NCBI GenBank assembly: GCA_021813195.1
Contig: JAKALI010000360.1
Span: 1-5,251 of the forward strand
DNA length: 5,251 bases
Reading direction: 5' to 3'
DNA from: Pseudomonadota bacterium
Lineage (GTDB): Bacteria; Pseudomonadota; Alphaproteobacteria; Rhizobiales; Hyphomicrobiaceae
The notes beneath the pieces were generated by a model. That model had not been told where the DNA came from, searched no databases, and saw only the letters and a list, made by a program, of their open reading frames with translations. Positions 1 through 5,251 of the stretch are shown here, piece after piece. Within the stretch, counting starts at the first letter, position 1; the number at the start of each line of letters is the position of its first letter. Made by a program: the position numbers and the translations under genes.

Positions 1-213
1 GACAAGTCCACAGGGGAGGAGCTTGCCGCGGTGTACGTACCCACTTCGCCGAACCCGACGTCGGGCTACATTGAAATCGTCCCGGTTCGCGATTTGACCT
101 ACACCGATTGGACGTTCGACCAGGCGATGTCATTCGTCATCACGGGTGGCTCCAATGCACCTGACACGATCGCCTATTTCTCCATAGCCCAGAAATCCGC
201 TGCCAAAGGTTGA
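1..213 (+). CDS. DUF502 family membrane protein, C-terminal part (5' end outside window)
   Basis: The reading frame is open from base 1 to a TGA at 211-213 and gives the last 70 residues of a protein. The diagnostic stretch is VYVPTSPNPTSGYIEIVPV (residues 11-29 of the visible part), followed by DQAMSFVITGG (40-50). This matches what I recall of the conserved C-terminal half of DUF502 proteins, where a 'VPTTPNPTSG' motif precedes a beta-rich soluble segment and a short helix ending in S/T-G-G. Family members are usually around 200-250 residues with two N-terminal membrane helices, which would lie upstream of this window. The biochemical function is unknown; plant COV1 (vascular patterning) belongs to the same family. 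A GTG at base 31 could act as an internal start but would cut the conserved domain, so the true start is upstream. The gene ends 31 bp before mrpA on the same strand, so read-through into the antiporter operon is possible. The family assignment is from memory of the motif. Confidence 0.8.
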   Translation, partial: DKSTGEELAAVYVPTSPNPTSGYIEIVPVRDLTYTDWTFDQAMSFVITGGSNAPDTIAYFSIAQKSAAKG

Positions 214-244
214 ACTTGCCCGCGAACCCTCTATTTGTGGCGCG

Positions 245-3070
245 ATGCATCAATCTCTGCTCATTCTTCTCTTCCTCGTCCCCTTCCTGGCTGCACCGTT
301 GACGGTCGCAGCAGCTGCCCGATCGCGTTCGCTTGCCGCCTGGACCGCGGGCGCCGGTATGCTCGCAGGACTCGCGATCCTGGTGCCGCTGGCCTTGGAA
401 GTGACGCAAGGCCGCACTGTGATCCTGCGTGCGCTATGGCTGCCCGAGTGGGGCCTCGATTTCGCGCTGCGGTTCGATGGTCTCAGTTTGTTGTTTGGAC
501 TACTTATTTTCGGCATCGGGTTGCTAATCGTCCTGTATGCGGCGTACTACATGGCGCAAGATGACCGTCTCGGCAGATTTTATGGCCTGTTACTGGCGTT
601 TGCCGGCGGCATGCTCGGCGTGGTGTTGGCCGAGAACATTTTGTTGATGCTCGTCTTCTGGGAAGTGACGAGCCTGACCTCGTTCCTGCTTATCGCCTAC
701 AAATCATACGCCAAAGACGCGCGCATCGCCGCGCGCATGGCGCTTGCCATCACAGGCGGCGGAGGATTGGCGCTGCTAGCCGGTCTCCTGCTCTTGGGCC
801 ATATCGCTGGCAGTTACGAGCTCAGCGACATTCTCGCGCGCGGCGATGAGGTGCGCGCGCATCGTCTCTATGACGTGATGCTCCTCCTTATCCTGCTTGG
901 GGCGTTCACGAAATCTGCGCAGTTCCCGTTTCACTTCTGGCTGCCCAATGCAATGGCAGCTCCGACGCCCGTCAGTGCGTATTTGCATTCCGCCACCATG
1001 GTTAAAGCGGGCGTGTTTCTGCTGGCGCGGCTTTATCCTGCGCTGTCCGGCACCGATCTGTGGATGCTGTTGGTTGGCGCGACCGGCGCCATCACGTTCA
1101 TCTACGGCGCCTACGTTGCGCTTCTCAAGCACGACTTCAAAAGTCTCCTCGCGTACTCGACCATTAGTCATCTGGGCCTCATTACCCTGCTGTTCGGCAT
1201 GAGCACGCCCATGAGCGCAGTGGCCGCAGTCTTTCACATCATCAATCACGCGATTTTCAAGGCCTCGCTATTCATGTCCGCCGGGATTATCGATCACGAG
1301 TGCGGCACGCGGGACATGCGTCGCATCAATGGCCTGTTCAAATACATGCCGCGCACGGCAATCCTTGGCATGCTGGCGGCAGGCGCCATGGCTGGCGTAC
1401 CGTTGCTGAATGGCTTTCTTTCAAAGGAGATGTTCTTCGCCGAGACGGTCGATCACCCCTTGTTCGAGGGCTACCTCGCCTACCTCGTCCCGGCCTTCGC
1501 GACGATCGCAGGCGCCTTGTCGGTCGCCTACTCCATGCGTTTTGTGCACGATGTCTTTTTCAACGGTGAGCCCGTCGATCTGCCGCGCTCACCCAAGGAG
1601 CCACCGCGGTGGATGCGGCTTCCCGTCGAAATTCTCGTGGCCCTCGTTCTTATTGTCGGCTTGTTGCCCCAACTCAGCGTCGGCGCGCTCCTAAAAACGG
1701 CTGCCGATGCCGTCATTCCCGGTGGCGCCCCGGCCTTCAAACTTACCGTCTGGCACGGCTTCAATATGCCGCTCGCGATGAGCGTCGTGGCGCTGGCCTT
1801 CGGGTTGTTGCATTACTGGCGCCGGCAACACCTGTTTGCTTTGCACGAGCGCTATTCGCGACCGATCTCGACCTCCGTGGCCTTCGAGCGCGTTTATAGG
1901 GACGCGGGCCGGATTAGTGAATGGACCCTCAGTGTGCTCGATGACGGCTCCGCGCGGCGCTACTTGTTAGCGTTTATCCTCTTTACGATTGGCCTCGGTT
2001 TTTGGGCCTTTTCCGCAGGTCCGCCATCGTCTCTGACCGGTCCGCTGACGCCGATGCCACCACAGTGGCCAGCGCTGCTCGCGTTGCTCATTCTCGCTAT
2101 CGGTACCCTCGGAACGCTGCTCAACCATCGGGAACGCCTCACAGCCGTAATCTTCATGAGCGTTGTTGGTCTCATTGTCGCGCTGACGTTCGTGCATTTG
2201 GAAGCGCCCGACTTGGCACTCACGCAACTCTCCGTCGAAGTCGTCACGATCGTGCTATTGTTGTTGTCGCTGCGTTTCCTGCCCGGTATCGGCCAGAACG
2301 AAGTCTCACGCGCACGCCCGGCTCTCGACGCAGGAATTGCCCTCGCAGGCGGACTTGGTGCCGCGGCGCTAACGTTTGCCATGTTGACGCGTCCCTTCGA
2401 GACGATTTCAGGCTATCATATCGCGAACTCGGTGCCCGGTGGTGGTGGCACGAACGTCGTCAACGTGACCCTGGTCGACTTCCGCGGATTCGACACATTG
2501 GGCGAGATCGCCGTTCTCGCGATGGCGGCCCTCGGCGTGGCCGCACTTCTCGCTGGGCTGCACTTGAAGCCACACGTGCAGGACCCCACGAACGAAACTG
2601 ATCGCCACCCGATCCTGCTCGCGATGCTGATGCGTCCGCTGCTGCCGCTAGCCCTTGCCGTATCCGCCTATATCTTCCTGCGCGGTCACAACATGCCAGG
2701 TGGTGGTTTCATTGCCGGGCTCATCGCCGCGGTTGCATTCATCCTTCAGTATATCGCCAGCGGGATTGATTTCGCGACTGAGCGACTGCGCGTGAACTAT
2801 CGACGGCTGATGGGTATCGGGCTTGCCATCGCAGTTGCAACTGGAGCTGTCAGCATGGCGCTGGGTTACCCCTTCCTCACAAGCACCTTCACTTACGTCT
2901 ATCCACCCGTCATCGAGAAATTCGAGGTCGCCTCGGCGATGGCCTTCGATCTGGGTGTCTTCCTCGTGGTAGCCGGCGCCGTGCTGCTTACGCTTTCCGA
3001 ACTCGGCTTTTTGAGCCGGCGGGAAGTTCAACCGGCGACCGTCGAGACAATGACGGGAGACCAGCGCTGA
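245..3070 (+). CDS. mrpA: Mrp-type cation/H+ antiporter, fused subunit A/B
   Basis: This is the largest subunit of the Mrp (Mnh/Pha/Sha) monovalent cation/H+ antiporter, an inner-membrane complex exchanging Na+ or K+ for H+. At 941 residues it carries MrpA and MrpB in one chain, as in group 2 systems such as Sinorhizobium phaAB. Order of parts: N-terminal Proton_antipo_N-like region (about 62-115); NuoL-like proton-pumping core (about 125-400) with membrane Glu140 in LVFWEVTS, Lys223 in FTKSAQFPFHFWLP, Lys299 in KHDFKSLLAYS, His331/His335/Lys339 in HIINHAIFKA, and Lys394 in GFLSKE; a C-terminal MrpA extension (about 605-780) with HLEAPDLALTQLSVE (651-665) and VDFRGFDTLGEI (744-755); then an MnhB-like domain (about 787-920). 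Most of the chain is hydrophobic helices. ATG 245 was chosen because MHQSLLILLFLVPFLAAPL matches the usual MrpA N-terminus, but no good Shine-Dalgarno precedes it. The stop TGA overlaps the mrpC ATG by one base. Na+ versus K+ preference cannot be read from sequence. Phylogenetic names differ (mnhA, phaAB, shaAB). Confidence 0.96.
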   Translation: MHQSLLILLFLVPFLAAPLTVAAAARSRSLAAWTAGAGMLAGLAILVPLALEVTQGRTVILRALWLPEWGLDFALRFDGLSLLFGLLIFGIGLLIVLYAAYYMAQDDRLGRFYGLLLAFAGGMLGVVLAENILLMLVFWEVTSLTSFLLIAYKSYAKDARIAARMALAITGGGGLALLAGLLLLGHIAGSYELSDILARGDEVRAHRLYDVMLLLILLGAFTKSAQFPFHFWLPNAMAAPTPVSAYLHSATMVKAGVFLLARLYPALSGTDLWMLLVGATGAITFIYGAYVALLKHDFKSLLAYSTISHLGLITLLFGMSTPMSAVAAVFHIINHAIFKASLFMSAGIIDHECGTRDMRRINGLFKYMPRTAILGMLAAGAMAGVPLLNGFLSKEMFFAETVDHPLFEGYLAYLVPAFATIAGALSVAYSMRFVHDVFFNGEPVDLPRSPKEPPRWMRLPVEILVALVLIVGLLPQLSVGALLKTAADAVIPGGAPAFKLTVWHGFNMPLAMSVVALAFGLLHYWRRQHLFALHERYSRPISTSVAFERVYRDAGRISEWTLSVLDDGSARRYLLAFILFTIGLGFWAFSAGPPSSLTGPLTPMPPQWPALLALLILAIGTLGTLLNHRERLTAVIFMSVVGLIVALTFVHLEAPDLALTQLSVEVVTIVLLLLSLRFLPGIGQNEVSRARPALDAGIALAGGLGAAALTFAMLTRPFETISGYHIANSVPGGGGTNVVNVTLVDFRGFDTLGEIAVLAMAALGVAALLAGLHLKPHVQDPTNETDRHPILLAMLMRPLLPLALAVSAYIFLRGHNMPGGGFIAGLIAAVAFILQYIASGIDFATERLRVNYRRLMGIGLAIAVATGAVSMALGYPFLTSTFTYVYPPVIEKFEVASAMAFDLGVFLVVAGAVLLTLSELGFLSRREVQPATVETMTGDQR
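2603..3067 (+). other. MnhB-like (MrpB) domain fused to the C-terminus of MrpA
   Basis: Residues about 787-941 of the fused protein correspond to MrpB, which is a separate gene in Bacillus and Staphylococcus. The visible hallmarks are MRPLLPLALAVSAYIFLRGH (796-815) followed by NMPGGGFIAGLIAAVAFIL (816-834), the conserved first helix and 'RGHN-PGGGF' loop of MnhB. After these come FLTSTFTYVYPP (877-888) and FEVASAMAFDLGVFLVVAGA (893-912), the conserved final helix. The junction lies in the hydrophilic linker around KPHVQDPTNETDRHP (775-789). No internal start with a convincing ribosome binding site marks a separate mrpB, and the reading frame is continuous, so it is a true fusion. The boundary is approximate to within about ten residues. 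Confidence 0.9.
3055..3060 (+). promoter_or_regulatory. Probable ribosome binding site of mrpC
   Basis: GGGAGA lies inside the last codons of mrpA, 9 bases before the ATG at 3070. The core GGAG matches the anti-Shine-Dalgarno end of 16S rRNA. With the TGATG stop/start junction it suggests coupled translation by ribosomes finishing mrpA. Confidence 0.65.
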
Positions 3071-3399
3071 TGGAATATATTCTGGCCACCGGCGTCGGGC
3101 TTATGACCTCCGCAGGTCTCTATCTCGTCCTACGCGCGCGCACGTTCTCTATCGTCCTCGGACTGACGCTCTTGTCCTACGCCGTCAACGTGATGATCCT
3201 GCTCAGTGGGCGGCTGGGCGCGAGCCAACCGCCGCTCGCGCTTCCCGGTGCGCAGAACCTTGCCGACCCTCTGCCGCAAGCCCTCGTGCTAACAGCCATC
3301 GTCATCGGTTTTGGTATGACCGCCTATCTCGTGGCCCTGGCGCTCAGAGCGAAGGGAGAGACCGGAACCGATCATGTGGATGGTGAGGAGCGCCCATGA
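3070..3399 (+). CDS. mrpC: Mrp-type cation/H+ antiporter subunit C (NuoK-like)
   Basis: This is the small membrane subunit of the Mrp antiporter and a homologue of the complex I subunit NuoK. It has 109 residues, close to the usual 110-115 for the family. Three hydrophobic helices are visible at about 2-20, 26-46 and 70-93, followed by a charged cytoplasmic-type tail (94-109). Family hallmarks are GLTLLSYAVNVMILL (31-45) in the second helix and ADPLPQALVLTAIVIGFGMT (65-84) at the start of the third, including the nearly invariant DPLPQALVLTAIVI segment. The start is fixed by the TGATG junction with mrpA, the upstream GGGAGA, and an N-terminus that begins just before the first helix. Its last codons overlap mrpD by ATGA. 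Within the complex MrpC packs with MrpA and MrpD in the arrangement expected from complex I; that placement comes from knowledge of the family and is not visible here. Confidence 0.95.
   Translation: MEYILATGVGLMTSAGLYLVLRARTFSIVLGLTLLSYAVNVMILLSGRLGASQPPLALPGAQNLADPLPQALVLTAIVIGFGMTAYLVALALRAKGETGTDHVDGEERP
3385..3390 (+). promoter_or_regulatory. Ribosome binding site of mrpD
   Basis: GAGGAG sits 5 bases before the ATG at 3396, inside the end of mrpC. It is the strongest Shine-Dalgarno match in the window and fixes the mrpD start at the ATGA overlap. Confidence 0.8.
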
Positions 3400-4937
3400 G
3401 CCACCTCCCCATTCTTCCTATTTTGGTTCCGTTCATTGCCGCAATTCTCATGCTCGTGGTCTCCAGCGCGAGCATGACCATGCAGCGCGCTATAAGCGTT
3501 GCGTCGTGCGTTCTCCTTGCTGTCCTCGCCGCACTCGCGCTGAACTCGACGGCCGATGGGACCATCGCTGTGTATCGGCTCGGCAGTTGGCCGGCGCCCT
3601 ATGGCATCGTGCTTGTTCTCGACAGGCTCGCCGCCACAATGTTGGCGCTCACCGCGGCGCTGGCCATGCCCGTCGTCATGCACGCGATCTCAGGCTCCGA
3701 CCTCGAGAGCCGAACGTTTCACCCGCTTTTTCAACTGCAGATCGTCGGCCTCAACGGAGCCTTTCTGACCGGCGATCTGTTTAACCTGTTCGTATTTTTC
3801 GAGATCCTGTTATTGGCCTCCTACGTGCTTCTGGCCCATGCGGGCGGCGCGGAGCGCGCGCGCACCGGACTCGCCTACGTCGCCCTCAATCTCCTCGGTT
3901 CGGCGGTTTTTCTCATCGCCCTGGCGCTCATCTACGGCACGCTCGGCACGTTGAACCTCGCCGATATGGCCTTACGGCTCAATGACGTCGCGCCAGCCGA
4001 CCAGGGGCTCGTACGCGCGGCGTTTGCGCTGCTCATCGCCGTGTTCCTGCTCAAGGCTGCAGTTTTGCCGATGTCGCTGTGGCTACCCGGCGTCTACGCC
4101 GCAGCAAGCGCTCCGGTTGCGGCGCTGTTTGCCATCATGACGAAGGTTGGTCTCTACGCGCTCCTGCGCGTCTCCAACACGGCGCTCACCGCTTCCCCCG
4201 TGACCGCCGAGCTTATGGAACCCTGGCTTATTTGGTTTGCCATCGCGACCATTCTTTTGGGTTCGATCGCCGCACTCGGCTCGGGCCGCTTTCTTGTCGT
4301 TACCGCCGCCCTCGTCATCGTTTCCACGGGCACGTTGATGTCGGCTGTTGCGATCGGCAGCGAAACGGCGATTGCGGCTTTGCTCTATTATCTGCCGCAT
4401 ACAACGCTCGTGACGGCGGGGCTCTTCCTCCTGGGCCATGCGATTGCATCTCAGCGCGGCACGTGTGGCGACCGGATTCGGAAGGGGCCGCCATTATCAT
4501 CTTCGTTGTTCTTGGGCGTGGCGTTTTTGGTACTGGCGGTGGCGGCAAGCGGTGCTCCGCCACTGTCGGGGTTCATCGGCAAGATCATGATCCTGCAGGC
4601 GCTATGGGGGCACGTTGGAGGCATGTCGGCCTGGAGTGCACTGCTCGTAAGTGGTCTCGTCGTTGCGCTGATCCTCGCCCGCGCCGCGAGCGCATTCTTC
4701 TGGGAACCAAAGAGCAAGGATGCGGACGACATTCCGCAAGCCTCCACGCCGCCGCCCAACCGGTTGGCGCAGGCTGCACTCCTCCTTCTGGTCCTCGCAA
4801 GTCCGGTTCTGACACTCGCCGCATCTCCAATTTCCGCGCACGCGCGCGCCACCGCCGAACAACTGCGCACACCAGAACGCTATGTGGAGGCAGTACTTGG
4901 CAAAGAGCCGCAGATTGATCGGGAGCGTCGGCCATGA
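3396..4937 (+). CDS. mrpD: Mrp-type cation/H+ antiporter subunit D (NuoM/N-like)
   Basis: This is the second large antiporter-like subunit of the Mrp complex, homologous to NuoM/NuoN of complex I. It is 513 residues, normal for the family (about 490-550). Hydrophobic helices run through most of the chain and the proton-antiporter core spans about 110-420. Key membrane residues are in place: Glu136 in NLFVFFEILL, Lys220 in VFLLKAAVLPMSLWLPG, Lys250 in FAIMTKVGLYALLRV, His335 in YYLPHTTLV, and Lys396 in PPLSGFIGKIMILQA. The helix that in MrpA contains KHDFKSLLAYS is replaced here by SGRFLVVTAALVIVSTGT (296-313), a divergent form discussed in the findings. The C-terminus, after the last helix, ends in a soluble tail with ATAEQL and PERYVEAVLG (484-502), typical of proteobacterial MrpD. 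The ATG at 3396 is supported by GAGGAG 5 bases upstream and the ATGA overlap with mrpC. The stop overlaps mrpE by ATGA. Confidence 0.95.
   Translation: MSHLPILPILVPFIAAILMLVVSSASMTMQRAISVASCVLLAVLAALALNSTADGTIAVYRLGSWPAPYGIVLVLDRLAATMLALTAALAMPVVMHAISGSDLESRTFHPLFQLQIVGLNGAFLTGDLFNLFVFFEILLLASYVLLAHAGGAERARTGLAYVALNLLGSAVFLIALALIYGTLGTLNLADMALRLNDVAPADQGLVRAAFALLIAVFLLKAAVLPMSLWLPGVYAAASAPVAALFAIMTKVGLYALLRVSNTALTASPVTAELMEPWLIWFAIATILLGSIAALGSGRFLVVTAALVIVSTGTLMSAVAIGSETAIAALLYYLPHTTLVTAGLFLLGHAIASQRGTCGDRIRKGPPLSSSLFLGVAFLVLAVAASGAPPLSGFIGKIMILQALWGHVGGMSAWSALLVSGLVVALILARAASAFFWEPKSKDADDIPQASTPPPNRLAQAALLLLVLASPVLTLAASPISAHARATAEQLRTPERYVEAVLGKEPQIDRERRP
4921..4925 (+). promoter_or_regulatory. 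Probable ribosome binding site of mrpE
   Basis: GGGAG lies 8 bases before the ATG at 4934, inside the last codons of mrpD. Good spacing and the ATGA overlap support this start over the later in-frame ATGs at codons 11 and 14. Confidence 0.7.
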
Positions 4938-5251
4938 CGGCTCTCTTCGCCCGCCTCATCCCAATGCCGGTGATGTCCCTCGCGATCCTTATGGTATGGG
5001 TTGCAATCACCGACTCATTCGGTCTCGGAAACATCTTGCTTGGATCCATTCTGGCGCTATCGCTTCCAGCAATAACGCGCGCCTTCTGGCCCAATCCACC
5101 CCATGTCGTGCGACCCATAGCTGGAATTCGATTGGCACTCACCGTGATCCTCGACATCGTACTGGCCAATATCACCGTCGCACGCCAAATCTTAGGGCCA
5201 GCATCTCGCCTGAGACCCGCATTCGTCGAAATACCCCTCGACATTACGGAT
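4934..5251 (+). CDS. mrpE: Mrp-type cation/H+ antiporter subunit E, N-terminal part (cut by window end)
   Basis: The frame is open from ATG 4934 to the last base and gives 106 residues of a protein that is normally about 160, so roughly two thirds is present. Two hydrophobic N-terminal segments (about 12-26 and 31-49) and a third (about 62-83) are visible. MrpE hallmarks are ITRAFWPNPP (47-56), LDIVLANITVARQILGP (73-89) and LRPAFVEIPLDITD (93-106), which leads into the conserved soluble C-terminal domain. MrpE is a non-homologue of complex I subunits; it is needed for full activity or assembly of the antiporter in characterised systems, but its exact role is less clear than that of A or D. 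The start overlaps the mrpD stop by ATGA. The usual order puts mrpF and mrpG directly after it, outside this window. Confidence 0.93.
   Translation, partial: MTALFARLIPMPVMSLAILMVWVAITDSFGLGNILLGSILALSLPAITRAFWPNPPHVVRPIAGIRLALTVILDIVLANITVARQILGPASRLRPAFVEIPLDITD

Noticed and set aside
214..244. Possible intrinsic terminator or regulatory RNA (such as a riboswitch) between the DUF502 gene and mrpA
   Set aside because: The 31-bp gap has no GC-rich hairpin followed by a T-run and is too short for a known cation riboswitch.
140..409. Minus-strand frame spanning the DUF502-mrpA gap
   Set aside because: It has a low-complexity basic composition and no recognisable domain, and it covers the conserved ends of two genes on the other strand.
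2002..2601. 199-codon + strand frame inside mrpA
   Set aside because: The translation is extremely arginine-rich with no membrane segments or motifs, while the overlapping mrpA frame has clear conserved motifs throughout this stretch.
4079..4918. 279-codon + strand frame inside mrpD
   Set aside because: It is out of frame with mrpD, strongly Arg/His/Cys-biased and has no domain signature. It is a shadow of the GC-rich mrpD frame.
245..4937. Reading the locus as part of a respiratory complex I (nuoL/K/M) or membrane-bound hydrogenase operon
   Set aside because: The NuoL/K/M-like genes are accompanied by an MnhB domain and an MrpE gene in the canonical A(B)-C-D-E order. No quinone, NADH or hydrogenase subunits are seen, so this is the stand-alone Mrp antiporter.
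4585..5244. 219-codon open frame on the minus strand across the mrpD/mrpE junction
   Set aside because: Its translation is Arg/Ala/Ser-rich with no recognisable family or membrane pattern, and it lies opposite two well-supported genes. Long antisense frames are expected in high-GC coding DNA.

Overview
This window carries the front part of an Mrp-type (multi-subunit) monovalent cation/H+ antiporter operon from what looks like a proteobacterium, preceded by the 3' end of an unrelated membrane-protein gene of the DUF502 family. Everything recognisable is on the + strand, and coding density is close to complete. The organism call rests on three things: the high-GC codon usage, the single-gene fusion of subunits A and B (the 'group 2' mrp/pha/sha arrangement known from Sinorhizobium, Pseudomonas and relatives), and a DUF502 neighbour. 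The class within Proteobacteria cannot be settled from this sequence.

Layout: bases 1-213 are the C-terminal 70 codons of a DUF502 protein. A 31-bp gap (214-244) shows no clear terminator or Shine-Dalgarno motif. Then follow mrpA-B (245-3070, 941 aa, fused), mrpC (3070-3399, 109 aa), mrpD (3396-4937, 513 aa) and the first 106 codons of mrpE (4934-5251, cut by the window end). The four mrp genes are joined by 1- or 4-base stop/start overlaps (TGATG, ATGA, ATGA). Each of mrpC, mrpD and mrpE has a purine-rich ribosome binding site inside the 3' end of the preceding gene, so this is one translationally coupled transcript. The missing end of mrpE, then mrpF and mrpG, are expected immediately downstream.

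How they work together: Mrp proteins form one large inner-membrane complex that exchanges cytoplasmic Na+ (in some systems K+) for external H+, driven by the proton motive force. It supports pH homeostasis and salt tolerance. MrpA and MrpD are homologues of the antiporter-like subunits of respiratory complex I (NuoL/M/N), and MrpC is homologous to NuoK. The membrane glutamate and lysines expected for proton conduction are present in both MrpA and MrpD, so the complex looks functional. The transported ion cannot be read from the sequence.

I looked for an undescribed system on both strands and found none. The points worth a second look are modest: the unusual translation start context of mrpA, the A-B fusion junction, the divergent MrpD segment that aligns with the lysine-bearing TM helix of MrpA, and the DUF502-mrp adjacency.
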